Below, one piece after another: positions 15,430 through 17,286 of a stretch of 17,286 nucleotides of DNA. Location: NCBI GenBank assembly GCA_963607765.1, contig CAVDDT010000020.1, positions 1-17,286 on the forward strand. The letters are read 5' to 3'. A program made the translations under genes and the position numbers. Numbering within the stretch: position 1 is the first letter of the stretch; each line of letters opens with the position of its first letter. Source of the stretch: Colivicinus sp963607765. GTDB taxonomy: Bacteria; Bacillota_I; Bacilli_A; Erysipelotrichales; Erysipelotrichaceae. Under the pieces are notes generated by a model, which worked only from the letters and a program-made list of their open reading frames with translations, was not told the DNA's origin and made no database searches.

Positions 15430-15657
15430 AAGTTTCTCCTTTGCTTTAAACCAGCCTGTTTAAAAATTGAGTTAGCTGTATTTATATTTAAATCACCACC
15501 ATGTCTAGGAATAGTTACTTTACCACTTTTTTGTTTTATGCTTATATTGATAATGCAAACCACAAATCGAATATAAATGCCAGCCATCATCAAAAATAAT
15601 TCTTTCTATCTCTTTAAACTTCATACATATTATACACACTATACGCATTTTAGCCAT
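15426..15657 (-). pseudogene. hicA: HicA-family mRNA interferase toxin, frameshifted
   Basis: Small double-stranded-RNA-binding-like toxin that cleaves mRNA in the HicAB system. It starts at the ATG at 15657, 10 nt after a perfect AGGAGG (15668-15673), and reads MKFKEIERIIFDDGW and GLHYQYKHKTK before a TAA at 15520-15522. The next frame continues the family sequence without loss: SGKVTIPRHGGDLNINTANS, then IFKQAGLK, ending at 15426 where TGA overlaps the hicB ATG. One A too many in an A6 run (plus-strand T6, 15527-15532) explains the break; five A would restore HKTKSGKVTIP. The catalytic His (His35) is kept, but the usual Ser before it is Leu. The ATG at 15624, which gives MKFKEIE, is an alternative start. 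A sequencing or assembly error is possible. Confidence 0.82.
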
Positions 15658-15667
15658 ATTTGTTACA

Positions 15668-15673
15668 CCTCCT
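15668..15673 (-). promoter_or_regulatory. Strong ribosome binding site deciding the hicA start
   Basis: A perfect AGGAGG on the minus strand lies 10 nt before the ATG at 15657 and 43 nt before the ATG at 15624. It therefore supports the longer start (MAKMRIVC...), although the HicA domain itself begins at the later Met. Confidence 0.7.
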
Positions 15674-15726
15674 ATATAGTTATTACTAAATAAAAATAAA
15701 ATTCCTTCATCTTTATAAAAAACAAT

Positions 15727-15764
15727 AAAAAAAGATATGACTTAAGTTTTAAAATCATATCTTT
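15727..15764 (-). terminator. Terminator of the secreted protein gene
   Basis: On the minus strand a perfect 10-bp stem, AAAGATATGA (15755-15764) with TCATATCTTT (15731-15740), has a 14-nt loop and is followed by a T run down to 15727. It lies 14 nt after the stop of the gene ending at 15778 and isolates it from hicAB. Confidence 0.88.
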
Positions 15765-15777
15765 GTATCTAAAATAT

Positions 15778-17286
15778 TTATTTAGTGTTTGTGTTACTTA
15801 CACTATATACACACGTTTGTTTCTTATTGCTCCACCTTGAATTAGTAGGACAAGAAGAACTAGATGAAGTATTATTAGAAGTATTGTTATTATTAGAACT
15901 AAATTCTGATGTGATAGTTAGTTTTCCATCAATTGTCTTGTTGACAATATATCTACCGCTTTCATCTATTGTTCCAATTGTTCCTTCAGGGAAAGAAGCT
16001 GTGTATTCTCCTATTTCTGTTCCCTTAGCTCCTACTTCAATATTTGGAAATTCAACTACACTTGTATATCCTGAAACTGATTGTTCTTGCCCATTATAGG
16101 TAACGGTCTTTGAATTAGCAGTTAATGTCACATTTATATAAAATTCAAAATTAACTTCAACCGTTTCTCCAGGAATAGTTTCTATTGCCTTAGAAGCTTC
16201 AACAGGAGTATACATTGCAATCTCATTTGGCACAACGGTATGTGATTTATCAGTAGTTTCATAAGTATAAGATTCAATTAATTTATCAGAACCAGTCCAA
16301 TAACAATTTACTTGAACTTTTCTAGGCTGTGCCACATAACTAGCGTATAAAACAGTACTGCTTTGAATCTCTATATCATCAGGTTTATACGCAGTTCCCT
16401 CAGATCTATCATTTGTATAAACTTTATCTATTTTATAAGTCATTGAGTCTACTTCTTTAGAAAGAACTAAATCACTTGGAGTAGAAATAGTTGTCTTTTG
16501 GGACAAAGTACTCATTGTTTGAACAAACATTCCACTACCAAATTGCTTATATCCCTTTTCATTTACATCTTCTACCATAAATAACACGTTAGCGACATTT
16601 AACGATTTAACTAAAGGCTTACAATAAAGTGCATAATCATCAGCATTTAATTTAACTAATTTATATGGAACAAGACTCGCACTTGTAACGTTACTTGGAT
16701 TAAAACCTGCAGTAGTTGCTTGTGTTTTAAAAGCAGTACTTAAAACGCTATATAAATCAGTATCTTTTTTAACAGTACCATCGCTATTTACTCTATCGTT
16801 AACAGTCCAATCAAGTACCCTATTTCTTACATCATATGTTTCTTCACCATTAAAGTAAGCCATGTTAACCTTAACTGTTCCATATGTTTGATAAGAATCA
16901 TCACCTGTAAAATTACTTGAAACAAATAGTTTGACTTCTTTTTCTTGAACTGATCTTTCAACAACATTAACAGTATAAGTTTCCGTTAGCCATCCTCTTA
17001 ATAGCACATAATACTTATGTGTAACAGTAACTGTTCCTAATCCATGAGTTTCAATTACAGCTGCCGTAGAATGAACAAACATTTGATGAGAATCTGCTTC
17101 ATATGCTATCGCAACATCGGAATTATCGGTCCACCAATCGTGTAATATGCCCTTGCCAGAATCGATATATCCATCATCGCCAAGTTCTACATCATAGGTT
17201 TTTATTCTATTTGAATCATCATCTTCAGCCATAACTGTAAAACTACAAGTTACCAATAATAGAAGTGCTAGTACTACCCTAAATAT
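15778..17286 (-). CDS. Secreted Ig-like/MBG-like protein, N-terminus cut by window edge
   Basis: An exported protein of at least 502 residues; function not recognised. The frame stays open to the right edge and its first visible residues, IFRVVLALLLLVTCSFTVMA then EDDD, are the core and cleavage region of a signal peptide, so the true start is only a few codons outside. The TTG at 17256 lies inside that hydrophobic core and is not the start. After cleavage comes a bacterial Ig-like region (about 25-105), a central beta-rich region (about 110-370), an MBG-like module (about 380-455; VTLTANSKTVTYNGQEQSVSGY, ending GKLTIT), a Ser/Asn-rich linker (about 458-475) and a C-terminal Cys-x13-Cys tail (CPTNSRW...TCVY). 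There is no LPXTG anchor or C-terminal membrane helix. Surface or extracellular binding is the likely role. Confidence 0.75.
   Translation of the reverse strand: MFRVVLALLLLVTCSFTVMAEDDDSNRIKTYDVELGDDGYIDSGKGILHDWWTDNSDVAIAYEADSHQMFVHSTAAVIETHGLGTVTVTHKYYVLLRGWLTETYTVNVVERSVQEKEVKLFVSSNFTGDDSYQTYGTVKVNMAYFNGEETYDVRNRVLDWTVNDRVNSDGTVKKDTDLYSVLSTAFKTQATTAGFNPSNVTSASLVPYKLVKLNADDYALYCKPLVKSLNVANVLFMVEDVNEKGYKQFGSGMFVQTMSTLSQKTTISTPSDLVLSKEVDSMTYKIDKVYTNDRSEGTAYKPDDIEIQSSTVLYASYVAQPRKVQVNCYWTGSDKLIESYTYETTDKSHTVVPNEIAMYTPVEASKAIETIPGETVEVNFEFYINVTLTANSKTVTYNGQEQSVSGYTSVVEFPNIEVGAKGTEIGEYTASFPEGTIGTIDESGRYIVNKTIDGKLTITSEFSSNNNNTSNNTSSSSSCPTNSRWSNKKQTCVYSVSNTNTK

Noticed and set aside
15520..15535. 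A-AAA-AAG slippery heptamer in hicA suggesting programmed -1 frameshifting
   Set aside because: The -1 frame reads GTG GTA AAG TAA and stops after three codons. The HicA sequence continues in the +1 (or -2) frame, so the classic -1 mechanism does not rescue it.
17233..17254. Lipoprotein signal (LVTC as lipobox)
   Set aside because: Thr at -1 is not allowed in a normal lipobox, and a good type I cleavage site (VMA before EDDD) follows.
17256..17286. TTG at 17256 as the start of the secreted protein
   Set aside because: It lies inside a hydrophobic signal-peptide core that continues in frame to the window edge, so the real start is outside.

Overview
The window is AT-rich, densely coding bacterial DNA that uses the standard code (TGA is a stop in several genes). 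AGA-rich arginine codons, strong AGGAGG ribosome sites, LacI/IclR/TetR regulators, a conjugated bile-acid hydrolase and a host- or plant-sugar glycosidase point to a low-GC Bacillota gut commensal. An Erysipelotrichia-like or related lineage is my guess; it is not proven here. I saw no rRNA, tRNA, CRISPR array, transposase or phage gene.

Region 1 (1-7807) is a hexuronate (galacturonate) catabolic locus. On the minus strand lie kdgA and kdgK (kdgK is cut by the left edge), divergent from an IclR-type regulator. After a bidirectional terminator comes a minus-strand lacI-type regulator-uxaC pair, divergent from plus-strand uxaA-uxaB. Together uxaC, uxaB, uxaA, kdgK and kdgA encode galacturonate to tagaturonate to altronate to 2-keto-3-deoxygluconate (KDG) to KDPG to pyruvate plus glyceraldehyde-3-phosphate. 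The fructuronate/mannonate branch (uxuB, uxuA) is not in the window. Clear operator-like dyads sit in both divergent control regions.

Region 2 (7840-13200) holds a minus-strand choloylglycine hydrolase family gene divergent from a plus-strand operon of a TetR regulator, a GH2 glycosidase and a GPH-family sugar:cation symporter. The order resembles E. coli uidR-uidA-uidB, but the GH2 enzyme does not show the Asn-x-Lys motif of true beta-glucuronidases. A cre/LacI-like site lies in the shared control region.

Region 3 (13199-15673, minus strand) is an accessory cluster: hicA (broken by one extra base in a poly-A run), intact hicB, an AlbA_2/Schlafen-type ATPase-like regulator with a winged HTH, and a GtrA-type membrane protein that overlaps it by 4 nt. 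Three 11-bp tandem repeats lie at the hicB/AlbA_2 junction, inside the predicted AlbA_2 promoter.

Region 4 (15727-17286, minus strand) is a secreted Ig-like/MBG-like repeat protein with a Ser/Asn-rich tail. Its start lies beyond the right edge; the visible reading frame begins inside a signal peptide.

There is no stretch longer than about 300 bases without a gene.
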